Shown piece by piece: positions 43,612-53,500 of a DNA stretch of 64,000 bases (positions are counted from its first letter, which is position 1; each line of letters opens with the position of its first letter). The notes beneath the pieces are model-generated. The model was not told the DNA's origin. It saw only the letters and a program-made list of their open reading frames with translations, and searched no databases. This stretch comes from Vanrija pseudolonga. Its lineage: Eukaryota; Basidiomycota; Tremellomycetes; Trichosporonales; Trichosporonaceae. A program made the position numbers and the translations under genes. The DNA lies in assembly GCF_020906515.1 (NCBI RefSeq), contig NC_085851.1, positions 2,294,001 through 2,358,000 of the forward strand. The letters run 5' to 3'.

Positions 43612-45885
43612 TTACACCCGGTCGGCAGTGTTTTGGCGCGTCGAACCGCGCCTGGATCCGCGAGAACGCGTGGCGCCGCGGCGCGCAGGCGCACGAGCAG
43701 GCTTGGGCGGGGGGTTCTTGGACGGCGACTCAATGTCGCTCTCGCCCGCGTCGTCGAGCGGCTCGGCGACCTTTGCGCGGTCCTCGGGCGCGGGCGAGTC
43801 GACGGGCGTGTTGAGCTCGGAAGCCTCGTCGTCGACCGTCGTGGCGTCCGCCTCCTCGACCTCCTCGGGCTCGGCGACGAGGTCGGCGATGACGGCCGCA
43901 GTCGGGCTGGGGAGGGGCGAGATGGACGAGGCGGAGCGGGCGGGCGAGCGCGCCGGCCGAGGGCCGGCTGGGGAGAGCTGGGACGGCGAGCGGGCCGCGG
44001 GCGAGAGGGACAGAGGCTTGAGGCCTGGCGAAGGTGACTCGACAGGGGCCGACGTGATGTTGAGCCCGAGCACGGGCGTCGTGGGCGACACGATGGCAGG
44101 GGTGGGCGACACCACGTCGAGCGAGTTGGCCGAGGCGGGGCCGGTCACGGTGCGGGGCGCAACAGGCGTAGGAGTCGGCGTGACGTCGGCCTCGGCGGCC
44201 TCGGAGAAGCGCTTGCGGTCAACAGCGCCGACCGCCTCGTCCTGCAGGCTGGAGGGGATGTCCTCATGCGGCATGGGCGGGAGGACCTTGCCGTCGAGCG
44301 CCTCGGCCGCCTCGTCGGCCACGGCGAGGTTGCTCTGCTCGAGCACGAGCGCGGGGGGCTGGGGCGATGTCGCTGCGCCGGAGCGCGAGTTCTGCCGTCC
44401 GCGACGGCCAAAGAAGGACGTCAGCGAGCGGCCGAGCGACGCGCCGGCTGTGGGCGCGGCACTCGAGCCCGAAGCCACAGATGCCACGCCGCTCGACTTG
44501 ATAGACGCGGTTTCCGTGTCGAGCTCGATTGCCTGCTCAATGACAGGGAGGGTCGGCTCCGACTGCGGTGGTGACAGGGTCATCGCGACGCTAGCGTTCG
44601 ACTGCCGCCTCGAAGACGCGTTGGACACCGACTCTGGTGCTGCCGGCTTGGGTGCCTCGGCAGCACCCTTTGCACCCCAAAGGCTGAACCCGCCCACTCC
44701 CCACCCGGCGGCGGCCTTCTTCTCCTGCACTGGTGCCTCGTCCGCCTCGCGGTCGGTAGGCAGTGGTGGGAGGCGGATGCCACCGAGATCGGCGTCGGCA
44801 GCGGTGCTGTTCTCGCTAGCCACAAATTCGCGCAGAGCCTTGAGACAGTTTTCGCTGGCGTCCCGCGCTTCCTCGCTCTCGGTCAATCTCACCGCCAGGC
44901 GCTCGAGCTGTGCACGGAGCGCGGACACCTCGTCGCGGGCCTGCTCGAGCGCCGCGGCAGCATTGACGTCAGCGGCGAGCGAGTTGAGCGCGGACGTCAT
45001 GGGCGTGACTACCCTGTTTGGCACGATGGTCGGTGGCGCGAGGAGGCTAGTTGCGCCGCTGCCGCCGGCTGGCGAGCCCTTCTCCGATCCCGAGCCTGAG
45101 CCTGCGCTGTCGCGGGATGGTGGCCGCACGGCACGGGGCGGCGATCCGAGCGGACTCCGAGGCGAGAGGAGCGGCGACTTGATCGATCCGCTCGTACGGT
45201 CACCTTTTGTCGGCACATCGAGGCGGCTCGACGCGATGGGCGACGCGAGAGACGATGCGCCTGCGCCCAGTCGCAGCTCCCTCAATCCGCCGCGTGCGGG
45301 CGCCGCAGCAGGCGATGTCGCGGCGGCGGCGGCGGCGGACGAAGAAGCAAGCCCGGGGGTGGGCGGTACCGGCTCCGCCGGATCAGGCCGCCGTCCATAC
45401 AAGCTTTGACGCTTGGCGGCGCGGGATGTCGGCTCCTCGACAGCGATTCCGCCATACGCGTCGTCAGCCCCGTGGGAGCTAACCCTGTTTGCGGAGGTTC
45501 GGTTCGCCCGGTCCTGTTCCTGTTTCTGGAGCTGCATAACCCCGCGGCGGGCAGCCTCGACCTGGCCTCTGAGAAGCTCAATCTTCTCCTCGGCAGCTTC
45601 GTACTTTTCTTCTGCAGCCTCGCGGCGCGTGACCTCGTCGCGGAGCTGCTGCATCAGGGCCTCCTTTGAGGCGGCGACAAAGGCGTGCTGGTCCTTGAAG
45701 CGGGCGAGCTCGGCCTCGAGGACGTCGATGCGGTTCTCGGCGGCCTGTCTTGCCTCGACGGCGGATTGGAGAGCAGCCTGCAGAACCTCCATAGTCTCGT
45801 CACCGTCGCCGGCGCCGACGCCGGCGCCGAGTGCCTTTGACTGGCTGGGCGAAGACGCCTTGGGGCTGGTGGAGTCACCCCCCAT
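43612..45885 (-). CDS. Coiled-coil, Ser/Pro-rich protein of unknown function
   Basis: A single exon gives 757 aa from the ATG at 45885. I do not recognise the family. Residues of about 30-130 form a strong coiled coil (AENRIDVLEAELARFKDQ, AAEEKYEAAEEKIELLRGQV). A second one lies near the middle (ALEQARDEVSALRAQLERLA). The rest is disordered Ser/Pro/Ala-rich sequence with acidic patches, short motifs such as GWGVGGFSLWG and RSLTSFFGRRGRQ, and a very basic C-terminus (RRGATRSRGSRRGSTRQ). Architecture suggests a cytoskeletal, trafficking or polarity scaffold, but that is only a guess. An open frame continues upstream to a GTG codon, and I chose the first ATG. The stop is 188 bp from the convergent Sld7-like gene. 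Confidence 0.75.
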   Translation of the reverse strand: MGGDSTSPKASSPSQSKALGAGVGAGDGDETMEVLQAALQSAVEARQAAENRIDVLEAELARFKDQHAFVAASKEALMQQLRDEVTRREAAEEKYEAAEEKIELLRGQVEAARRGVMQLQKQEQDRANRTSANRVSSHGADDAYGGIAVEEPTSRAAKRQSLYGRRPDPAEPVPPTPGLASSSAAAAAATSPAAAPARGGLRELRLGAGASSLASPIASSRLDVPTKGDRTSGSIKSPLLSPRSPLGSPPRAVRPPSRDSAGSGSGSEKGSPAGGSGATSLLAPPTIVPNRVVTPMTSALNSLAADVNAAAALEQARDEVSALRAQLERLAVRLTESEEARDASENCLKALREFVASENSTAADADLGGIRLPPLPTDREADEAPVQEKKAAAGWGVGGFSLWGAKGAAEAPKPAAPESVSNASSRRQSNASVAMTLSPPQSEPTLPVIEQAIELDTETASIKSSGVASVASGSSAAPTAGASLGRSLTSFFGRRGRQNSRSGAATSPQPPALVLEQSNLAVADEAAEALDGKVLPPMPHEDIPSSLQDEAVGAVDRKRFSEAAEADVTPTPTPVAPRTVTGPASANSLDVVSPTPAIVSPTTPVLGLNITSAPVESPSPGLKPLSLSPAARSPSQLSPAGPRPARSPARSASSISPLPSPTAAVIADLVAEPEEVEEADATTVDDEASELNTPVDSPAPEDRAKVAEPLDDAGESDIESPSKNPPPKPARAPARRGATRSRGSRRGSTRQNTADRV

Positions 45886-47135
45886 GTCGGCGAGAGACGA
45901 AGGGGGTGTGTGGTGGAGTAGAGTAGAGCGCTGGGTTGCGCGCACGACGCGTTGTTGACGGTGGGAGGGGGTACGCGGTGGACCGTGGAGGCGTCACAAG
46001 TGTCGACTGGGGAGGTTAGCCAGAGGCGCGTGCACAGACGACCCGCCGCGCTGGCTGATGCACAGACGGCAGTTTGACTCACTCTGTGCTTGTCTTGTTG
46101 ATGAAGAGAGCAATGGAGAGCTGTTGTTGTGTGCGTCGTTGCCTCTTGTTGCGCTGGCAGCTTGAGAGCGCGAGAGTCGAGGCCCAGGAACGGTAATGGC
46201 CCAAACTGCGAAGTTTACGAGAGGTCGTGGCCAACTGGCGGCCAAGCAAGAGGGATGGGAATGTGGTCGGCGGCAAGGCAGCGGTGAAGCGAGAGGGGTA
46301 TAAGGGACAAGAGACGACGACGACAACAATGGCCCAGTGGCAATAAAACTAATAAACAAAGGCTGTTTCAAAGGCGATGAAGCGAAGGTGTGTTGCAGCA
46401 ATCAGGTGGACTGACTCCTGGCACAGATCTCGAGATGCAAGAAGCAGTGTTACCGTTCGTCGATGCTTTGATGTCACTTTCACTGCATGCTGCTGCTGCT
46501 TGCTTGCTACACGTTGCATTGTCGCTCCTTGTTCGCTGCGGGCCAAGAGAACGGGAGCGCGGGTAGACACTTTACTCCCCACTTTGTCCTTTTCCAAAGC
46601 TATTGGCTCAATTGTCCAAAATGTTGTCATTCCCGGCATGCAGGTAGCGGCGCGCGCTTGATTCGGTCACTGGCGACTCCCATCCGACAACGGTGGGACA
46701 TTAGCCCGAGCAGCGCTAAGGCAACACAATCCTGCATATCCTGCGTAGGGCAGGGGTGGGCTGTCGGTCCTCGACTCGTCCTGCAGGAAAAGGACGCATT
46801 ACAAAACCCTAAACGGGACGTGGGCAGTAAACAGAGTAAACACGCCAACAACGCCCCCGCACCCCAACCCTGCGTCTCATATCCAAACGAAACGGCTGGA
46901 ATAGGGCATGCAGAGCGGGTCGAGGCCGCGATAATCACGACCGACGTAGGCTGATCTTCGTCGTCTGCCTATCTATCATCTATCAGTCACGCAGGCCGGC
47001 ATCGTCAAGCGTCTGACGCCATCATGGCACGCGGCACGCCCGCCCTCGGCACGCACGCTGCACAACCCGCCCCATGTACATCATGCATACACTGCGTCTA
47101 ACTGCCTGCCAACATGCCCATCTACCCCTCATCGC
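45886..47135. other. 1.25-kb intergenic region
   Basis: Between the 5' end of the coiled-coil gene and the 3' end of Y14. No coding sequence or RNA gene recognised. Confidence 0.5.
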
Positions 47136-48305
47136 TCATCGGCGGCTGGGAGACAACGAGCGGTCACGGCCACCGCCCCGGCGTCCACCTCCAGGCGCGC
47201 GGCGTGCTCCTCCTCCAGGGCCCTTGGCGAAGGCAAAGTCGCTGCAGAGTGTCAGTGGCTGTTCCGCTCCGGTATTGTCAGCCCACTCACGTGCTAATCT
47301 TCTTCTCCAGGAACTCGGTGCCGTCCGTCTCCTTGATAGCTGCCTCGGCCTGCTCCTTGTTCGCGTACTCGATGAGAGCGTAGCCCTGGGTGCGTTAGCA
47401 AAAGCGGTGAGAGTATGCGGTGGGCAGAGGCCGGAGCGGCCGCTCCAGCGAGGTACAGCCCTGTGCAAAGACCCATCCAGGCGTTGCCGCGTGGATCGTC
47501 CGCACCGCACGGCGAGAAGCTCAACACAACGTGCGCTCTGAGCCTTCCGCAGAGCCTGAACAGCATGGCCTTGTCTTCTCAACGAGGCGGTGGCACAGCC
47601 GTGAAGCAAGCGCCACCATCTCGAGGCAATTGCCGGGCCTAGCGCTTGGTAACGCTGTGCCACGAGGCAGCGCGGCCAGCTCCCACAGACTCTCAGATGG
47701 GCGATGCCGATGTAGGCGTCGCTCCAACACGACCCCCAATGTGCGCCAATGGTGCCCGCGCGTTCCATTTCCAGGCGCCGAAAGTCGGAGCGTGGCGCTG
47801 CCCGCCGCTTCTTGCGGGACGTCCTCGCCAGGCAACCTGGCCTCATTGCCCTCACCCCACTTCACCCCACCCGACCCACTCCCACTCACCATGACATAAC
47901 CCGTTCGCCTGTTGAGCGCCATTGACAAGTTCCTGACCTCGCCAAAGTCACCAAACAGGTCCTGCAGGTCCTCCTCGGTCGTCTCCTCGTTCAGCCCCGT
48001 GACGATGATGATCCAGCCCTCGACAGCTGGTGTGGGGTGTCAGCTTGCTTCGAACTGCCAGAAAGCTGACTCACAGCGAGCCGCCCACGCGTGGTCGTCC
48101 TTGCCGTTCGCGCCGGCTGTGTCGGCAAGTGGCGGAGCGGAGGAAGGTGGTACGGTTGTTCGAGTTGTTGAGCACGCGCTGTCAGCTATCAGAAGCAAGG
48201 AGATGTCCAAAGCCCCAGCCAGTATTTGAAGGGTCGATGTCGTGATCCCATGCTGCTGGAGCTAGGTATCCACTTACCCCGTCCGCCCATGTCAACGTCG
48301 GCCAT
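47136..48305 (-). CDS. Y14: Exon junction complex protein Y14 (RBM8A)
   Basis: Core subunit of the exon junction complex, binding Mago in the nucleus and on spliced mRNA. Five exons encode 135 aa. A single RRM is clear: RSVEGWIIIVTGLNEETTEE at its start, DLFGDFGEVRNLSMALNRRTGY in the middle, GYALIEYANKEQAEAAI (RNP-1-like strand), and DFAFAKGPGG at its end. A Gly/Arg-rich RS tail (DRSLSPSRR) follows, as in animal Y14. The N-terminal extension is short. Exons 1 and 2 are only 28 and 42 nt. Intron 3 (47386-47889) is 504 nt, far above the local norm. Mago is not in the window. The gene shares a divergent promoter with the glutaredoxin gene. Confidence 0.92.
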
Positions 48306-48785
48306 TGTTTGTTTTGTTGTTCGAGGGAAGGAAGATCACGGTGATCCCGAGGAGTTCTTTTGGTATTGCTGGGCCGGTTTGGTCAATCCGTGCTGTTCTC
48401 GTAGTCTAGCTCTAGTGCGGCAGAGCAAGTCTTGTTGTTTTGTTGATTGTTGTTGTTGAGCTGCTTGCTCACCTCTCCAAGTCGTCTCAAAGAAGTCGAG
48501 AGACGCGAGGCAGTAACGTCAAGAGCGCATGGTGCCTCGTTGATACCATTTTCTCCACGTCATTATACATCACGTGACCTCGGTCCTCACCGCTGCCAGC
48601 CTCAGTCATCGTGATCGATGAGGTGATTTCGAAGTGCGGCGTCTGGCTTGCAAGCCAGGTTGACTTGTTGCTTGCTCGATAATCAGTGACCAGTGACCAG
48701 CGGCGCGAACGACAGCGACGACGACTGGACTACTTTGCCTTCTGCCTCACTACCACCAGACTACCACCACCCCCGTACCCACGCC
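48306..48785. promoter_or_regulatory. Divergent promoter, Y14 / monothiol glutaredoxin
   Basis: 480 bp between two divergent ATGs, with no open frame of note. It contains the palindrome TCACGTGA at 48571-48578, the same 8-mer as upstream of the RED gene. Confidence 0.5.
48571..48578. promoter_or_regulatory. E-box palindrome TCACGTGA
   Basis: An 8-bp palindrome about 210 bp upstream of the glutaredoxin ATG and 270 bp upstream of the Y14 ATG. bHLH binding is inferred. Confidence 0.4.
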
Positions 48786-49833
48786 ATGTCCAACCTCATC
48801 ACCGTCACCTCGCCCGAGCACTTCAAGGAGCTCCTCTCGGCCGACCTGAACCGCGTCTCAGTGCTCAACTTCTGGGCGCCATGGGCCGAGCCGTGCGCAG
48901 AGTTCAACAAGGTCGTCGAGGCCGAGGCGGCCAAGTTCCCCACGACGCTCTTCCTCAACGTGGGTGTTGTGGTGATGCTTGGCGCGCGCTGACAGTTGCA
49001 GATTGAGGCCGAAGAGCAGGCAGACATCTCCGAGTCGTTCGACATTGAGGCCGTGCCCAGCTTCATCATCCTCAAGGTGGGTGTTGTGCAGCGTGTGTGG
49101 GGTGGACGCGGTGGTGCTGGGTGCTGTGACACTGGACACAGTGTCTTTGGACGCGGTGTAACCGTACACCCCGCCACTTGCCACCTCCCGCGGACTTGGA
49201 ACAATCGCTGACCAAGCTCTAATCTGATAACGACTACTGCTACTACACATACCATCAACTTGAATCTCAACGCATACGCAACTGCTGCCCCTCAACTCCT
49301 CACGACTTTGTGGCACACGTCGGCTCCTCCCACCTGCACACCCCGCGTCAACCACACAGGGCCACACCCTCCTCGCTCGCCACTCTGGCGCCGATGCCGC
49401 CCTCCTCCACTCGCTGGTTGCCCAGCACTCGGCTGCCGCCTCGGCCCCAGCACCCAACGTCACGGCAACCGCCACGTCCAATGCTGAACCCCAGCGCCCC
49501 CGCACCGAGGAGGAGATCGAGGCCCGCTGCCACGAGCTGATGAACAAGCACAAGGTCGTGCTGTTCATGAAGGGCAACCCTTCCGCACCTCGCTGTGGCT
49601 TCTCTCGCAAGACTGTCGGTCTGCTGCGCGAGAAGGGCGTCGAGTTTGCGTGGTTTGACATTCTCTCGGACGAGGAGGTCCGCCAGGGCCTCAAGAAGGT
49701 CAACGACTGGCCAACGTTCCCCCAGATCATCCTCAACGGCGAGCTCGTTGGCGGCCTCGACATTGTCAAGGAGATGATTGAGAGCGGCGAGTGGGACGAG
49801 GTGTACCATGCCGACGAAGAGGTCAAGGCCTGA
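48786..49833 (+). CDS. GRX4: Monothiol glutaredoxin, Grx3/Grx4 type (CGFS)
   Basis: Cytosolic/nuclear iron-sulfur glutaredoxin that carries a [2Fe-2S] cluster and relays iron status to iron-responsive regulators. Three exons encode 240 aa. The N-terminal thioredoxin-like domain has the degenerate active site FWAPWAEPC, and [18 protein letters not shown] Ser/Ala-rich linker follows, then one glutaredoxin domain with [19 protein letters not shown] (CGFS cluster ligand), [20 protein letters not shown] (glutathione-binding TVP-like loop) and a C-terminal acidic tail. One Grx domain matches fungal Grx3/4 rather than the animal two-domain form. The second intron is 283 nt. Confidence 0.93.
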
Positions 49834-50566
49834 GTGCGCTTGTGTCGAGGCGAGGCGAGCGTTGGTGGCAAGGCTGGCAGAGGCGTCGCCTTTGTCGCTC
49901 AGCGCCCTTGTATAATACATGTTTAATTTCTCCGTTGCATATGAATGTGGCCTAGAGCTTTGTCGTGGTACAGCGGTGCATGTGTCTGTCATGAGGCATG
50001 CATGCATGAGATCTGGCTGCATTGAATGCCATGGAACCCCATGCCAGTGCCTCGCCATGTCCAGAGCGGCGTTATAATTAAACGCCGGACATTGCGTTCC
50101 CGCCTGGCGCAGTGGTGCGCTGGGTGCTGGGTGCTGGCCCCGTTGGCACCTTTGGAGCGCCCTGGCTGGTTGCTGGCTGGCGGCCTGGCGATGCCATTCT
50201 GTGCGTGCTGCTGCTGCTCTCGTGGCCGAGTGCCACTGACTCGCTCACTCACTCAGTGTCACTCGCGCCAGCCAGGCCCACCTCCTACCACCATCCAACT
50301 TATCAACTCGCCATCCGTCGCATCTCCAACACCTTGCACAACCCAACACACATTCAATCAATCAACACACACAGGCTCACGCCTCTGCACAGCGACATCA
50401 GCTCCTCCTCCCCCCCGACGGCGCATCCCCCCTCTCCCAGCAAGCTTCCCCCCCGCAAACACGGGGATGCATCATTCTTAAACTCGACCCGCCTCGCACC
50501 TCCCCTTCCTCCCCCACCTCCCCCTTCTCCACACACCACAAACTCCTCCACAACACACTCTCGTCC
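49834..50566. other. Intergenic / NOT1 promoter and leader
   Basis: No gene recognised. The right half is pyrimidine-rich leader sequence before the NOT1 ATG. Confidence 0.5.
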
Positions 50567-53500
50567 ATGTCAAACCCTCCTCCCGGGTTGGGAGGCGGGG
50601 TCGCCAGGACTGGCCCGCCGCCCGGCTTTGCCGCTGCTGGCAACGGCCCAGCCGGCAGCACCAATGGCAACAATGGCGGCTCGGCGGCTGGCGGCCCAGC
50701 GAGCCCAGGTGGAGCCAGCGGCACAGCTGCCATTGTGCGCGCCCAGATCGTCTTCCTCTTGACCACCTTTACCGAGGACTCGTTTGACAAGGCAGCGTCC
50801 GAGATCAGAGCGGTGAGTGCTTGCAAAACCCTTGGTGGTGGTGGTGGTTGTGTGTGTGTATGTGCTGACGTTTGTAGCTCGCCTCGACCCACGGCCCAGA
50901 AATGTACCACCACTTTGTGCGCCGCACCGCCGTCGTCGCCGCGCCAGTCATTCAGGTCCTCGTCCAGCACTCGCAGCAGTACAAGGATGACCCGGCGGCC
51001 CCGCCCCCGCAGATCCCGACGTCTGGGCCGGCGGCGCTTGCCTGGCGTCTTCTCGCGACGGAGGCTGTACGCGCCGCACGCGACGTGGCGTTGGCTCCCC
51101 ACTTTGTGCTCACAATGCTCTCGCCCTCGCAGGGTACGCCCCTCCCACTGCCCTCGCTGCGCCTATTTAACCTCCCACCCGCCGTCATGTTCTCTCTGTC
51201 GGCTCTCACCCTGTCAAACCCACAGGTCTTCCCGTCCACCCACCCCTCACACGACCTCATCCTCCAGACGCTTCACCAGACATTCCAGTCTGCGACCGAG
51301 CTTCTCAGGTCGACGGTGCCGTTCTGGGCGACCAACATTCCCAACCTTCCTCAGGACGACTTGACACTCCAGGAGGCGCGCACGTTGATGCTCGCGGTCT
51401 ACCCTCGTCCTTCGAGCTCGGGCAGCACCACGGGCGCTCCGTCGAGGCCCCCTACGCCGACCAACCCGACGTCGCCGCACCCGTCGCCTCTCAACTCGCC
51501 CCAGCGAGGCTACCTGCTGCAGTCGCTGACCATCAAGTTTACATCGCCCGCCATCGTTCTCCAGACGCTGTCGACGCTTTCCCCTGGTGGCCCGCCCCGC
51601 ACCCCTGGCTCGATTCCCCTCGAGGACATTCTGTTTGAGCTGGGCGACAACCTGACTGGCGACTCTAGCACCGTCGAGGCGGTCATTTCCCGCTGGTGGG
51701 GTCCCTATTTGTTGGAGGAACCAAACCAGCAGGCCGTCACCGATGAGATCATCCGCACTCTCCACGGCCTGTGCCATGGACTGCAGGACGGCCGCGCAGT
51801 CGACTTCCACGGTGTCATAAGCGGCATCTGCGCGACCACCTCGGTGCCTTGGATCGACATTGTCAGCTCGTTTGACATGCCCCAGTCACCTCTGGCGCAT
51901 CCTTCGGCGCTCCCCCTCGCAGCGAGCCTTCTTCTGGTGCCTCCGCAGACCCCTGTCTCGCCCTTGGCCGGGCTTCTTCCTGCCTCCCCGAGCGCCCCCA
52001 GCTGGACAAACCTCTCGTCCCTCCTCTACGTTCTTCGCAACCTGTCAACCCTGGCGCCCGACTCGCTCCCACTGTTCACGCTTCCCACTTCTCCTTCGCC
52101 GGAGACGGTTGCGCGCATCGTCGAGCCGTACGCCCCCGACGCTCATGTCAGCAAGATTGTCCGCCAGCAAGCAAAGGACGTCCAAGCTGCCGGTCTGTGG
52201 AACACTCTGGGCTTGATTCAGGTCCTCATCAAGGCGTGCGCCCTTGCCGACTCGGAGGACGCCAGTGACCGCGAGGAGCTGGTCGACATTGGCCGCCGCG
52301 CCACCGAACTCCTCGACCGTGCTGCCAGCCTCGCCCCCGAGCTGGTGTTGATTGCCTTGGAGAAGCTCCCCAAGCCTCTCCCTGCTCCCATCACCACCAT
52401 GCACTCCAAGATCCTCGAGGTTTACCTCATCAACCCGCCCTCGGCTCTGGCGTCGGCACAGCTCGTGTTCCAGAAGCTCTGGGAGCTCAACCCCGCTGGC
52501 CTCCTCGATGTTCTCGCAGAGTTCTACGGCGAGGACGAGAATAATCTCGGCAAAGTTGTTGAGATCGCTTGGGACCTCCAGATCCTCGATCGTCTTCTCG
52601 CCAGCGACAACCTGCACTTTGCCCTCGATGTGGCCTCGCTCTCATCCAGCAAGGAGTACTTCACATTGGAGGACTGGCTGGCCGACAGCGTTGCGGTCAA
52701 CGGCGATGACTTCCTCCAGGCCATGTTCGACTTTGTTGAGCACAAGGTTCGCCTTGAGATTGACCACCAGCACCAGCCCGAGTCGGTCCCGCCGCCTCAC
52801 TTCACGCTCTCGGACGAGGCCTACTCGATCTTCATCCGCGTCATTCGCAACGCTGAGAACCTGACGGCCGAGGACATTCGCCGCTTCAAGACCCTGCGCA
52901 CCGATGTCCTCATCCTCCACCCTCGTCTCCTCAACCTCCGCCCGGGTTCCAAGGACGAGCAGGGCTTCCAGGTCGCCGCGTACAGCAAGGCTATCACCAG
53001 CCAGGTCGACGAGATGTACCGCCAGATGTACAGCGAGGAGAACGACCTCACCCTCGACAAGGTTGTCGAGGACCTCAAGGCTTACCAAAAGTCGGATGAC
53101 CACCACGAGCGCGAGCTCTTTGCTGCCGCCCTCCACTCGCTCTTTGACGAGTACAAGTTTATCAAGACCTACCCGCAGCGCGAGCTCGCCATGACCGGTA
53201 TCCTCTTTGGAGCCATCATCGACTACCGCCTGGTCAAGGACACGCCGGCCTTTGTTGCCACCCGCTACGCCCTTGACGCCTGCAAGACGCCTCCCCATGA
53301 GCCCCCTTACCAGTTTGGCATCAGTGCTCTTAGCGTCCTTCGAGCCTCGCTCGTCGACTTCCCAGGCCTCTGCCGCTCGCTCCTTGAGATCCCCGCTCTC
53401 CACGAGTCGCACCCGAGCTACATCAACGACATTCACGCCGCTCTCACCGAGCGCGAGGAGCTCGACCTCCAGGGCGGTGTCAAGCTTGCCTTCCCTGCCC

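Noticed and set aside
43628-45409. 593-codon plus-strand frame opposite the coiled-coil gene
   Set aside because: It is Ser/Ala/Arg-rich shadow sequence. The minus frame has the coiled coils and a normal ATG.
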